Positions 1-7,869 of a stretch of DNA of 48,288 bases are shown here, piece by piece; the first letter of the stretch is position 1; every line of letters starts with the position of its first letter. Source of the stretch: Bacteroidota bacterium (GTDB lineage Bacteria; Bacteroidota; Bacteroidia; Chitinophagales; Chitinophagaceae); contig JANXRX010000010.1 of the NCBI GenBank assembly GCA_025352905.1, positions 1-48,288 of the forward strand. Direction: 5' to 3'. The notes beneath the pieces are model-generated. The model did not search any database. It worked only from the letters and a program-made list of their open reading frames with translations, and was not told the origin of the DNA. The position numbers were made by a program, and so were the translations under genes.

Positions 1-302
1 CAGCGATGAATGCCGCTTCGCCTGCGCCAACCACCATCCCGGCAACGGCAACGGCAGTATTTTCTAACCGTTCATTCAACGACCAGAACACGAATACCTC
101 CACCCAGGATTTTATCAGTGTACCTACCGGTTATTACCGGATCGAGATCAGGAATACAACCGGACCCACCATCACTACGCTTACACTGACCAACCAATTA
201 CTGGATAACGGCAGGATCTATACAATTTATGTAAGAGGACTGGTAACACCACCAACGGGCAATACGAATACTTTGTCTACGAAAGTGCTGATTAATTATT
301 GA
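1..302 (+). CDS. 3' end of a DUF4397-like surface/secreted protein (5' truncated by window)
   Basis: The reading frame is open from the first base and stops at 300-302, so only about the last 99 residues are present. The visible part is Thr/Asn/Pro-rich with predicted beta character. It contains a segment ending in a Gly-Arg-Ile-Tyr-Thr-Ile-Tyr-Val run followed by a Gly-Leu-Val turn. This is the pattern I associate with the C-terminus of DUF4397-type extracellular immunoglobulin-like domains in Bacteroidota, where a value is 'expressed' as a short beta-sandwich. No C-terminal sorting domain is visible. The ATG at 6 is probably internal rather than the true start. The family call rests on general resemblance only. 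Confidence 0.5.
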   Translation, partial: AMNAASPAPTTIPATATAVFSNRSFNDQNTNTSTQDFISVPTGYYRIEIRNTTGPTITTLTLTNQLLDNGRIYTIYVRGLVTPPTGNTNTLSTKVLINY

Positions 303-316
303 GATGGGAACCTATT

Positions 317-886
317 CTACAAAAATGCAAGAACAGCCTTCTCAGCTTCTTCACAGGCTTTACCCAGTTGGTCATTAATGATAGTAATATTGAAATGATG
401 CTTGAAAGAAATTTCGTAGCTGGCTTTATTTACCCTTGTGGCAAGACTTTCGGGTGTTTCTGATCCGCGGCCGGATAATCTTTTCTTGAGTTCTTCTATA
501 GATGGGGGCTCAATAAAAATGGATAAGCAGTCGCCCGCAAATTGCTGCTGTACATGGATAGCGCCCTTGACATCTATATCCAGCACAGGCACTTTTCCCT
601 GTTCCCAGATCCTTTCGAGTTCGCTTTTCAGGGTGCCGTAATATTTTCCGTCATACACCATTTCCCACTCCACAAAAGCATCTGCATCTATTTTGGCCCG
701 GAAAGATTCCTCATTCATAAAGTAATAATCAACACCATCCTGCTCTTTGCCTCTTGCCTGCCGGGTGGCTGCCGAAACAGAAAAAGAAAGACTAGGATAT
801 TTACTGAGCAGGTAATGTGTAATAGAAGTTTTACCCGCACCGGAAGGGGCAGTAATGATAATTAGTTTGTGATGCGGGTGATACAT
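317..886 (-). CDS. gmk: Guanylate kinase
   Basis: Cytosolic enzyme that phosphorylates GMP to GDP with ATP, feeding GTP and dGTP synthesis. At 189 residues it has the normal bacterial length. The N-terminal P-loop reads APSGAGKTS (about residues 13-21). It is followed by the GMP-binding stretch SVSAATRQARGKEQDGVDYY (about 37-56), which carries the S-x-TR-x-R-x-G-E-x-G-x-DY signature of the family. A later VLDIDVKGA element matches the conserved base-binding and lid-side region. The ATG at 886 starts directly before the first beta strand, so no alternative start is needed. The gene is transcribed leftwards and is separated from the next gene by a hairpin repeat, so it is probably a single transcription unit. 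Confidence 0.96.
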   Translation of the reverse strand: MYHPHHKLIIITAPSGAGKTSITHYLLSKYPSLSFSVSAATRQARGKEQDGVDYYFMNEESFRAKIDADAFVEWEMVYDGKYYGTLKSELERIWEQGKVPVLDIDVKGAIHVQQQFAGDCLSIFIEPPSIEELKKRLSGRGSETPESLATRVNKASYEISFKHHFNITIINDQLGKACEEAEKAVLAFL

Positions 887-922
887 GCACTGGGTTTAGA
901 CAAAGAAACAATTTTATAGTCA

Positions 923-952
923 ATAGTCCATGGTCCATCAACTATGGACTAT
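923..952. repeat. Short intergenic hairpin of the TATGGACC type
   Basis: The 9-bp arms ATAGTCCAT (923-931) and ATGGACTAT (944-952) are perfect reverse complements around a 12-nt centre that itself contains GGTCCAT. The same word set (TAGTCCAT, TGGTCCAT, CTATGGAC) recurs in the hairpin between rpsI and rpsB near 11.83-11.89 kb. This suggests a dispersed intergenic repeat rather than a gene-specific terminator. No T-run follows on either strand. Confidence 0.6.
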
Positions 953-954
953 GG

Positions 955-1539
955 TCACGCCTTCCAGGTTATCTTCTCTTCCATAGGGATCGATCTCTTT
1001 CCTTCTTTCGCCGGTTCATCCGTATACCCCATATACAATAATCCCAACAGGATATCATCCGCTGCGAGGCCGAGGTGGTTTTTCATGGATGGCTGGTGCA
1101 CCAGGCCGCCGGTACTCCAAAGCACGGCGATGCCCATTGCCTGGGCACCCAAAAGAATATTCTGAACCGATGCTGCTACAGCCGCAAATTCTTCCAGCAC
1201 CGGTATTTTGGCGTTTTCGGTGCGTTTCATATAAACGGCAACGATATGGGATGCCTTGCTGCCCATGTTTACCAGGTTCTGGTATTTCGCCTCGGTGAAT
1301 TTATCTTCCGGGGTATTATCTTTATACAGGCTGGCATGATCCAGGCAAAACTGCTGCGAAGCTTCTTTTTCATATACAATAAACCGCCACGGTTCTGTAT
1401 TGGCATGCGTTGGCGCCCAATCGGCCAAAGCCAACAATTCCCTTACCTGTTCCCCGCTGATCTCTTTGCCGTTCAATAACGAAGGTTTGGTACTTCGCCT
1501 GCTACGGATCACTTCCTGTAATTGTGTAAATGTGCTCAT
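955..1539 (-). CDS. Nitroreductase family protein (FMN-dependent)
   Basis: A 194-residue protein of the nitroreductase/FMN-reductase fold, predicted to reduce nitro-compounds, quinones or flavins with NAD(P)H in the cytosol. The N-terminal IRSRRSTKPSL segment (about residues 11-21) is the family's FMN-phosphate-binding RRS motif. ADWAPTHANTEPWRFIV (about 39-55) is the standard FMN-contacting APT/N-x-x-PWRF region. AAVAASVQNILLGAQAMGI corresponds to the long dimer-interface helix that precedes the second FMN site. It resembles the YdjA/short nitroreductase subgroup in length. The substrate cannot be deduced. It is transcribed in the same direction as gmk but is separated from it by the hairpin at 923-952. 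Confidence 0.92.
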   Translation of the reverse strand: MSTFTQLQEVIRSRRSTKPSLLNGKEISGEQVRELLALADWAPTHANTEPWRFIVYEKEASQQFCLDHASLYKDNTPEDKFTEAKYQNLVNMGSKASHIVAVYMKRTENAKIPVLEEFAAVAASVQNILLGAQAMGIAVLWSTGGLVHQPSMKNHLGLAADDILLGLLYMGYTDEPAKEGKRSIPMEEKITWKA

Positions 1540-1674
1540 CCGGCAAAAGTAGCGGCAATATCACCATCTACATCATCCATAAAAAATCTTTCTGCCCGGC
1601 TGCTTTATCCGATTCTCATATTTCCCGGTTTCTCAATCCCAAAATCCATAAAAAGGTCGTTTATTTGCGCTCCC

Positions 1675-1747
<73 letters not shown>

Positions 1748-1833
1748 CTTTGGGGCAGGTCTTTGACTTGTCCCTTTTTTATTATAGCCGTCCGGGAGCA
1801 GTCAATTTTTACAATCAATATTTTCCTACATTC

Positions 1834-1905
1834 GGCGTATGGATCATGGTTCATAGTAAGACAGCAGACTTCCTGCTATGAACTATGATCTATGATTCAT
1901 ACGCC
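1834..1905. repeat. Imperfect long hairpin upstream of the carboxypeptidase gene
   Basis: The left arm begins GGCGTATG and ends GTTCATAG (1834-1856). The right arm runs from CTATGAAC to CATACGCC (1876-1905). The outer and inner parts of the arms are complementary, the middle is imperfect, and the loop contains a small GCAG/CTGC hairpin. It lies 23 bp before the start codon at 1929, so it would be part of the 5' leader if transcription starts upstream. It resembles the other repeat-word hairpins of this genome (about 0.92 and 11.85 kb). A role in regulation is conjecture. Confidence 0.55.
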
Positions 1906-1928
1906 ATTCTTCAAACCAAACTACTGTA

Positions 1929-3512
1929 ATGAAAAGAATTTCTATTTGCTGCTTTCTATTGATCTGTTCTCTTGCCATATTGCACGCCCAAAGACCTGAT
2001 AGAGGTGACAGGGGGGAGCGACCCGGTGCTGGTGCCGCAGTTATTATGGATACTGCCGCTGCGCCGAAAACAGAAGACAGGGCCTCTTCTGCTTCCAAAA
2101 GAACGCTTACCGCTGAATCAAGTGTGGTAACCAAAGGCGAAATAACGGTTAAGGGCCAGCGCGTACCGTATAAAGTTACTGCCGGAACCTTACCGGTATG
2201 GGATGATGATGGAAAAGCCATCGCCGGTTTATTTTATACCTACTATGAACGCAGCGATGTGAGCGACCGCGCAACACGACCATTGGTGATCTCCTTTAAT
2301 GGCGGGCCGGGAACGGCTTCTGTTTGGATGCAGATCGGCTATACCGGTCCACGGATCCTGAAAGTGGATGACGAAGGGTATCCCGTACAGCCCTATGGTA
2401 TGAAAGACAATTCCAATTCACTGCTCGATGTAGCTGATATTGTATATATCGATCCGGTAAATACCGGGTTTTCCAGGCAACTGGCCAAAGAAGTTCCCGC
2501 TTCAAAATTCTTTGGGGTAAACGCAGATATCAGGTACCTGGCAGAATGGATCAATACTTTTATCAGCCGTTATAAACGCTGGGCCTCTCCCAAATACCTG
2601 ATTGGGGAAAGTTATGGCACGGCGCGTGTGGCAGGGCTTGCCTTAGAATTGCAAAGTGCACAGTGGATCTACCTGAATGGCGTAATCCTTGTATCGCCAA
2701 CAGAACTGGGTATTGAAAGAAGCGGCCCGGTTGAAGCCGCTTTACGTTTGCCATACTATGCGGCAACTGCCTGGTATCATAAAAAAATGGCCTCCGACCT
2801 GCAAAAGAAGGACCTGACAGAAGTTCTTCCCGAAGTAGAAAAATTTACGATCAATGAATTCATCCCTGCTATCGCACAGGGTGGTTTTATCAGCGAATCG
2901 CGGAAAAAAGAGATCGCCGCAAAAGTGGCGCGCTATACCGGCCTCTCTGAGAAATCTGTATTACAGCAGAACTTCGATATCCCCACTAACTTCTTCTGGA
3001 AAGAATTGCTGCGCGATAAGGGATTTACGATCGGCCGTCTTGATTCGCGATACCTCGGTATCGACAGGAAAGATGCCGGCGAAAGACCTGATTATAATGC
3101 GGAACTCACTTCCTGGTTACATTCATTCACCCCAGCTATTAATATGTACCTGCGGGAAGAACTGAATTATAAAACCGACCTGAAGTATTATATGTTCGGC
3201 CCGGTTGGCCGTTGGGATAATACCAATAACAATACCGGTAATGACCTCCGTGCAGCCATGGCACAAAACCCATACCTGCATGTGCTGATACAATCCGGTT
3301 ATTATGATGGCGCCTGCGATTATTTTAATGCCAAGTACAGTATGTGGCAAATGGACCCGGGTGGTAAACTGAAGGACCGTTTATCATGGGAAGGTTACCG
3401 CAGCGGTCACATGATGTACCTGCGTAAAGAAGATCTTTCTACCAGCAATGAACATCTTCGCGAGTTTATAAAGAAATCCACTCCAAAAGCGGGGGAACCA
3501 GCAAAATATTAA
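1929..3512 (+). CDS. Secreted S10-like serine carboxypeptidase
   Basis: A 527-residue alpha/beta-hydrolase-fold peptidase, predicted to remove C-terminal residues from peptides in the periplasm or outside the cell. Residues 1-20 form a signal peptide (two basic residues, a Cys/Leu/Ile core, then HA-Q). The oxyanion segment SFNGGPGTAS is typical of S10 carboxypeptidases. The nucleophile motif IGESYGTAR puts Ser at about residue 228. A candidate acid is Asp460 in the SGYYDGACDYF segment, and the candidate base is His494 in SGHMMYL, so the triad appears complete. Length fits bacterial S10 homologues. It stands alone between the tRNA-Lys region and a repeat-flanked transposase. The natural substrate is not predictable. 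Confidence 0.9.
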   Translation: MKRISICCFLLICSLAILHAQRPDRGDRGERPGAGAAVIMDTAAAPKTEDRASSASKRTLTAESSVVTKGEITVKGQRVPYKVTAGTLPVWDDDGKAIAGLFYTYYERSDVSDRATRPLVISFNGGPGTASVWMQIGYTGPRILKVDDEGYPVQPYGMKDNSNSLLDVADIVYIDPVNTGFSRQLAKEVPASKFFGVNADIRYLAEWINTFISRYKRWASPKYLIGESYGTARVAGLALELQSAQWIYLNGVILVSPTELGIERSGPVEAALRLPYYAATAWYHKKMASDLQKKDLTEVLPEVEKFTINEFIPAIAQGGFISESRKKEIAAKVARYTGLSEKSVLQQNFDIPTNFFWKELLRDKGFTIGRLDSRYLGIDRKDAGERPDYNAELTSWLHSFTPAINMYLREELNYKTDLKYYMFGPVGRWDNTNNNTGNDLRAAMAQNPYLHVLIQSGYYDGACDYFNAKYSMWQMDPGGKLKDRLSWEGYRSGHMMYLRKEDLSTSNEHLREFIKKSTPKAGEPAKY

Positions 3513-3516
3513 GCCG

Positions 3517-3598
3517 GTCCTGTGTCCTCACAGGACTTTGCAGGATTTGTGTCTTCACAACAACTTCAGGGTTTTGTGAAGACACAAAATCGGCGCTG
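3517..3598. repeat. REP-type palindrome pair, copy left of the RAYT gene
   Basis: Hairpin A has arms GTCCTGTG (3517-3524) and CACAGGAC (3529-3536) with loop TCCT. Further on, TTTGTGTCTTCACAA (3546-3560) is the exact reverse complement of TTGTGAAGACACAAA (3574-3588). The latter half folds alone as TTTTGTG/CACAAAA with loop AAGA. The unit ends with CGGCGCTGC, which runs straight into the stop codon of the transposase gene. The same order (hairpin A, spacer, hairpin B, CGGCGCTGC) occurs on the other side of that gene. Confidence 0.8.
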
Positions 3599-4141
3599 CT
3601 ACAGCCTATCATCATAATCCCGATAGTCATGTAGAAAATCAAATGTCTGAATACCTGTTTCATAAAATTTAGCCGAAGAATATTCATATTTACCAGGATC
3701 ATCGACCAAACTCCATTTTTCCTGTAAAGGATTCATGTGGATATAATTCAATTTTTGTAGCGTGGTTTTTTCTTTCAATAAGAGGAACCAATCCGGTTCC
3801 GGTTGCCAGAAATTATATTTCCGGGTATTCCAGTCAACTTTATATTGCTGCAGATCTTCCGGGTTCTTTGTTCTGATATGGGATTCAAACTGATGCCCGG
3901 TAAATTTCATAAAACTGGCGGCAGGGCTTTCCCTGCCATTGGCCCTGAGTAATTGCCAGATAAGATGAATATGATTAGGCATGATCACAAAACCATATAC
4001 GCGGATACAATTCTTTTTATGAAGAAAAGAAAGAGATTCTGTTAACAGGCTATAAAACTGGTATTGATGGATCAATGGCTTCCAGCTTTTTATGGTTGAC
4101 GTATAAAAATACAGGGAACCGTATTTCATGTTGCCTCTCAA
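3599..4141 (-). CDS. REP-associated tyrosine transposase (RAYT, Y1/HUH family)
   Basis: A 180-residue Y1-type HUH endonuclease, related to IS200/IS605 TnpA but of the single-copy, REP-associated kind. It is expected to nick single-stranded REP hairpins. The HUH motif is MPNHIHLIW, with His57 and His59. The candidate nucleophile is Tyr133 in the YIHMNPL motif, and the FW-x-PEPDWF stretch is the usual RAYT segment between them. Matching REP hairpins lie on both sides (3517-3598 and 4225-4280), as expected if the protein maintains or mobilises its own repeats. The reading frame is intact. The start at 4141 is the first ATG, and a second Met four residues in is an alternative. Confidence 0.9.
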   Translation of the reverse strand: MRGNMKYGSLYFYTSTIKSWKPLIHQYQFYSLLTESLSFLHKKNCIRVYGFVIMPNHIHLIWQLLRANGRESPAASFMKFTGHQFESHIRTKNPEDLQQYKVDWNTRKYNFWQPEPDWFLLLKEKTTLQKLNYIHMNPLQEKWSLVDDPGKYEYSSAKFYETGIQTFDFLHDYRDYDDRL

Positions 4142-4224
4142 TTTAGATGATCTGGCAAATTATAAAAGAGGATGATGTTTTTATAGCGTATTAATACTTT
4201 CGGCAAATCCTGCAAGTCCTGCAA

Positions 4225-4280
4225 GTCCTGTGTCTTCACAGGACGCTGCATGGTCTTGTGAGGACACAAGACCGGCGCTG
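4225..4280. repeat. REP-type palindrome pair, copy right of the RAYT gene
   Basis: Hairpin A has arms GTCCTGTG (4225-4232) and CACAGGAC (4237-4244) with loop TCTT. Hairpin B has arms GTCTTGTG (4253-4260) and CACAAGAC (4265-4272) with loop AGGA. CGGCGCTGC follows (4273-4281). Arms of hairpin A are identical to those of the copy at 3517-3536, and only the tetraloop differs. Just before it, TCCTGCAAG is repeated in tandem (about 4208-4226). The unit abuts the 3' end of murA. Confidence 0.8.
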
Positions 4281-4282
4281 CA

Positions 4283-5587
4283 TCAAATTCTTCTTATCTC
4301 CGCCCCGAGTTTCCGAAGCCGCTCATCAATATATTGATAGCCGCGATCTATCTGTTCGATGTTCTGGATAACACTTTTTCCTTCGGCGCTTAAGGCAGCG
4401 ATCAGTAGTGCCTGCCCCGCGCGTATATCAGGGCTGCTCATGGTAATTCCACGCAGGGGTTGTTTTCTGGCCAGTCCGATAACCGTAGCACGGTGAGGAT
4501 CGCAAAGGATGATCTGTGCGCCCATATCAATTAACTTATCTGTAAAGAATAACCGGCTCTCAAACATTTTCTGGTGAACCAACACACTTCCCCTTGCCTG
4601 CGTGGCCACCACCAGTACAATACTTAACAGGTCGGGTGTAAGCCCAGGCCAGGGATGATCTGAAATGGTAAGTATGCCCCCATCCATAAAAGTCTGGATC
4701 TCGTATACATCCTGTGCAGGAATATAGATATCATCGCCTTTTATACTGAACTGTATACCGAGTTGCTGAAATTTTTCCGGAATGATACCAAGATGCGCCA
4801 CACCGGCATCTTTAATAGTGATCTCGCTTTGCGTCATGGCGGCAAGACCGATAAAACTGCCGATCTCAATCATATCCGGCAGCATACGGTGTGTGGTACC
4901 GCCAAGAGAAGTAACACCTTCAACCGTTAACAGGTTGCTGCCGATGCCCGAGATCTTTGCACCCATGCTGTTTAGCATTTTGCATAACTGCTGCAGGTAG
5001 GGTTCGCAGGCTGCATTGTAGATTGTGGTAATACCTTCCGCTAAAACAGCGGCCATTACAATATTGGCCGTGCCGGTAACAGAAGGTTCATCCAGTAACA
5101 TATACGTGCCATGTAGTTGGGAAGAAGACAACTTAAAACAACCCAGTTTATCATCATAGGCATAAGTAGCGCCGAGCTTCTCAAAGCCAATAATATGCGT
5201 ATCCAGCCTGCGGCGACCGATCTTATCACCACCGGGTTTGGGTATATACGCTCTTTTGAATCTTCCCAGCATGGGCCCGGCAAACATGACACTGCCCCGC
5301 AGCCGGCCGCCTTTTTTCCTGAAAGCATCCGATGCCAGGAAATCAGCATCAATATCATCCGCCTGGAAAGTACAGGTATGTTTATCCGTGCGTGTGATCT
5401 TTACGCCAATATCTGCCAGTAACTCAATCAACAGGTTCACATCCAGAATATCCGGGATATTGGAAATGGTTACAGGAGATGAAGTAAGTAATACAGCCGA
5501 CAATACCTGCAAAGCCTCATTCTTCGCCCCCTGCGGAATGATCTCTCCTTTTAATGTATGGCCACCGGTTACTTCGAACGAACTCAT
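4283..5587 (-). CDS. murA: UDP-N-acetylglucosamine 1-carboxyvinyltransferase (Asp-type active site)
   Basis: First committed enzyme of peptidoglycan synthesis: it transfers enolpyruvate from PEP to UDP-GlcNAc in the cytosol. The start was placed at the ATG at 5587, giving 434 residues that begin MSSFEVTGG. The frame stays open 19 codons further upstream, but that extension looks non-coding. The substrate-binding PQGAKNEAL segment lies near the N-terminus, where the family usually has SGAKNA. The active-site loop reads KPGGDKIGRRRLDTH, so the position of the catalytic Cys (Cys115 in E. coli) is Asp121 here. In MurA enzymes generally, Asp at this site keeps activity and gives intrinsic fosfomycin insensitivity. 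The 3' end touches a REP unit. Confidence 0.96.
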   Translation of the reverse strand: MSSFEVTGGHTLKGEIIPQGAKNEALQVLSAVLLTSSPVTISNIPDILDVNLLIELLADIGVKITRTDKHTCTFQADDIDADFLASDAFRKKGGRLRGSVMFAGPMLGRFKRAYIPKPGGDKIGRRRLDTHIIGFEKLGATYAYDDKLGCFKLSSSQLHGTYMLLDEPSVTGTANIVMAAVLAEGITTIYNAACEPYLQQLCKMLNSMGAKISGIGSNLLTVEGVTSLGGTTHRMLPDMIEIGSFIGLAAMTQSEITIKDAGVAHLGIIPEKFQQLGIQFSIKGDDIYIPAQDVYEIQTFMDGGILTISDHPWPGLTPDLLSIVLVVATQARGSVLVHQKMFESRLFFTDKLIDMGAQIILCDPHRATVIGLARKQPLRGITMSSPDIRAGQALLIAALSAEGKSVIQNIEQIDRGYQYIDERLRKLGAEIRRI

Positions 5588-5641
5588 GAACTGCGATTTA
5601 TGGTTTAGGCTGTATAGTCTAAGGTTGGCCCCGGGGTCAAT

Positions 5642-5669
5642 CAAATAAAAACACCGGAGTGATCCGGTG
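5642..5669 (-). terminator. Rho-independent terminator of the DUF4290 gene
   Basis: Read on the minus strand, CACCGGA (from 5669) pairs with TCCGGTG (to 5652) around a TCAC loop. It is followed by a TTTTTATTT tract (5650-5642). It lies about 40 bp beyond the stop of the DUF4290 gene and upstream of murA, so murA probably has its own promoter. Confidence 0.75.
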
Positions 5670-5710
5670 CAATATTATTGAATAACAATAATCCTAAACG
5701 ACAAAACAGA

Positions 5711-6541
5711 TCAATATCTTTTCTTGAACTGCCCGCCGCCGGCCCTGCCGCCATTGTTCCTGTTGTTATTGCTTTCTCTGGGGCCGCTGATATTAGGGCT
5801 GCTGGCATTATTGCCGGTACTCCTGTTATTGTTGTTTCGTCCATCGGTTCTACCTCCGCCTGCACGGTTATCACGTCCGCCTGCGTTGCGGTTATCTCTT
5901 CCACCACCACCACGGCCGCCGAAGTTATTCTGCTGCCAGCGTCCGCCACCACCACTGCGTGACGGATATTCATCCCGCTCAAAATTCTGGTTGCGGTGTT
6001 TGATATAAGGGGTATTGCTGAATTCAAGCTGGCCGCCGGTAATGCTGTTCAGTTCGGTACGGATGGTATCGTCATGTACAAGCTCTTTGTGCCAGTTACT
6101 GTATGCCAGCTTCATATAATAAGCGATCGCATGTGCAAAGCCTGCTTTCTTTTCAGGATCCTCTTCTTTCAAGGCTTTGTCGATCACCACTTCCAGGTTC
6201 TTACCCAGGTGCGCATATTTGGGATGGCGCTTGGGATAAGGCAATGGATCAGGTTTTTGCTTATAGGTCTCTTTCTGTGGTATCGGGTAAGGACTATCTA
6301 CATCCAGCTTAAAATCACTGATAAAGAAAAGGTGATCCCATAGCTTATGACGGAAATCTTCTACGTTCTTAAGGTGCGGATTAAGGAAACCCATCAATTC
6401 AATCACACACTGGGTTTGCTGCTGGCGTTTTTCACGGTCCTCGATGGTCAATAAAAACTCCACCATCTTCTGCACGTGACGGCCGTATTCTTTCATACCA
6501 AGGTAATTCCGGTCGGTATTGTATTCCATTTGGTTATTCAT
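5711..6541 (-). CDS. DUF4290 protein with RG/GN-rich C-terminal tail
   Basis: A conserved Bacteroidota protein of unknown function. The start was chosen at the ATG at 6541 (276 residues, MNNQMEYNTDRNYL...). A second ATG four codons later is equally possible, and the open frame upstream is probably leader. The first 190 residues are a compact, charged, helical domain with a conserved IELMGFLNPHLKN stretch and an LWDHLFFISDF stretch, matching DUF4290. From about residue 195 the protein becomes a low-complexity tail rich in Gly, Arg and Asn with many RGG/RDN repeats, ending in GGGQFKKRY. Such tails often bind RNA, which is an inference here. A convincing terminator follows. Confidence 0.85.
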   Translation of the reverse strand: MNNQMEYNTDRNYLGMKEYGRHVQKMVEFLLTIEDREKRQQQTQCVIELMGFLNPHLKNVEDFRHKLWDHLFFISDFKLDVDSPYPIPQKETYKQKPDPLPYPKRHPKYAHLGKNLEVVIDKALKEEDPEKKAGFAHAIAYYMKLAYSNWHKELVHDDTIRTELNSITGGQLEFSNTPYIKHRNQNFERDEYPSRSGGGGRWQQNNFGGRGGGGRDNRNAGGRDNRAGGGRTDGRNNNNRSTGNNASSPNISGPRESNNNRNNGGRAGGGQFKKRY

Positions 6542-6629
6542 CTCTAAGCAAATGTAAGTAATAGCCCGTGTTTCGGGCAATTTTTGTGAAACCGGCAACA
6601 GTTTAACCCCTAACCTGCATAATCATAGC

Positions 6630-6661
6630 TTTTACCATATCAAATCTGCGATATATCTTCG
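6630..6661 (+). promoter_or_regulatory. Candidate Bacteroidota-type promoter for pheS
   Basis: A TTTT element (6630-6633) is followed after about 20 bp by TATCTTCG (6654-6661), close to the TAnnTTTG -7 consensus of the Bacteroidota housekeeping sigma factor. The start codon ATG is at 6666, so the predicted transcription start would fall at or next to the ATG. The mRNA would then be leaderless or nearly so. Confidence 0.4.
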
Positions 6662-6665
6662 CCGG

Positions 6666-7694
6666 ATGGAACAGTTAGTGCAACAGATCGAGGCTTATAA
6701 ACAGGAGATCGCCGCATTTGAAGCAGCCACACCCGTTGCGGTGGAGGAATTCCGTATCAAATACCTGGGTACGAAAGGACTGGTGAAAACGGTAATGGGT
6801 GAAATGAAAAATGTGCCAAACGACAGGAAAAAAGAGTTTGGCCAGGTACTTAATGAATTTAAGCTCTTCGCCGAAAACAAATACGAAACCTTACAAAACA
6901 GTCACCAGTCACCAGCCGCCAGCCAGGAACAGATCGACTGGAGTTTGCCAGGCGACCCTGTGGCCGTTGGTACGCGTCATCCTTTGAGCATTGTGCGTAA
7001 CCAGATCGTATCTATTTTCAGGCGATTGGGTTTTGCGGTTGCGGAAGGGCCTGAGATAGAGGATGACTGGCATAATTTCGGTGCGATGAATTTGCCGGAA
7101 GACCACCCGGCGAGGGATATGCAGGATACTTTTTACATCAGCCAGAATCCTGCCTGGTTATTACGTACACATACCAGCAGTGTGCAGGCAAGGGTGATGG
7201 AAACCGAGAAACCGCCGATCAGGGTGATCTGCCCGGGACGGGTTTACCGGAACGAGACCATCAGTGCCAGGGCCCATTGCTTCTTTCACCAGGTAGAAGG
7301 GTTGTATATAGATGATAACGTGAGTTTTGCCGACCTGAAGCAGACATTGTATTTTTTTGTGCAGGAGATGTTTGGCAAAGAAGTGAAAGTGCGGTTTCGG
7401 CCGAGCTATTTCCCGTTTACAGAACCCAGCGCCGAAATGGATATCAGCTGCCTGATCTGTGGGGGTAATGGCTGTAATATTTGTAAACATACCGGCTGGG
7501 TAGAGATCCTGGGCAGTGGAATGGTTCACCCGAAAGTGCTGGAAAATTTTGATATCGATCCCAATAAATATACCGGTTTTGCATTCGGAATGGGCGTGGA
7601 AAGGATCACGCAACTGAAGTTCCAGGTAAATGATCTCCGTTTATACTCGCAGAATGATGTTCGCTTTCTCAAACAGTTTACAGGCGTTATATAA
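6666..7694 (+). CDS. pheS: Phenylalanyl-tRNA synthetase alpha subunit
   Basis: Class II aminoacyl-tRNA synthetase catalytic subunit that forms Phe-tRNA(Phe) as an alpha2-beta2 complex with PheT, which is not in this window. It is 342 residues, the usual length. The N-terminal coiled-coil region (1-90) contains the FRIKYLGTKGLVK segment that binds tRNA. Motif 2 follows as GRVYRNETISARAHCFFHQVEGL, with the family-typical FHQ-E-G. A late FGMGVERITQLK stretch is class II motif 3. A CLICGGNGCNICKHTGW Cys cluster (about residues 258-274) is seen in many PheS proteins. The ATG at 6666 fits the family N-terminus. Confidence 0.97.
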   Translation: MEQLVQQIEAYKQEIAAFEAATPVAVEEFRIKYLGTKGLVKTVMGEMKNVPNDRKKEFGQVLNEFKLFAENKYETLQNSHQSPAASQEQIDWSLPGDPVAVGTRHPLSIVRNQIVSIFRRLGFAVAEGPEIEDDWHNFGAMNLPEDHPARDMQDTFYISQNPAWLLRTHTSSVQARVMETEKPPIRVICPGRVYRNETISARAHCFFHQVEGLYIDDNVSFADLKQTLYFFVQEMFGKEVKVRFRPSYFPFTEPSAEMDISCLICGGNGCNICKHTGWVEILGSGMVHPKVLENFDIDPNKYTGFAFGMGVERITQLKFQVNDLRLYSQNDVRFLKQFTGVI

Positions 7695-7869
7695 ACACGA
7701 CATAACAGAACAGGTGTTTATACATGCATTTTTTTGTGAATCAGTACACCGCAGGATATGACCATTCGCAGATGTTAAACAATCGCTATCATCGAACCCT
7801 GCCCAATGATTTGTCGTATATTATGTAGTAATTCCCCTATCTTAGAACTTTGTAACTTAATATAGATTC

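Noticed and set aside
5678..5962. Ala/Thr-rich and Pro/Leu-rich open frames opposite the DUF4290 tail
   Set aside because: Their composition is simply the antisense of the RG/GN-rich tail.
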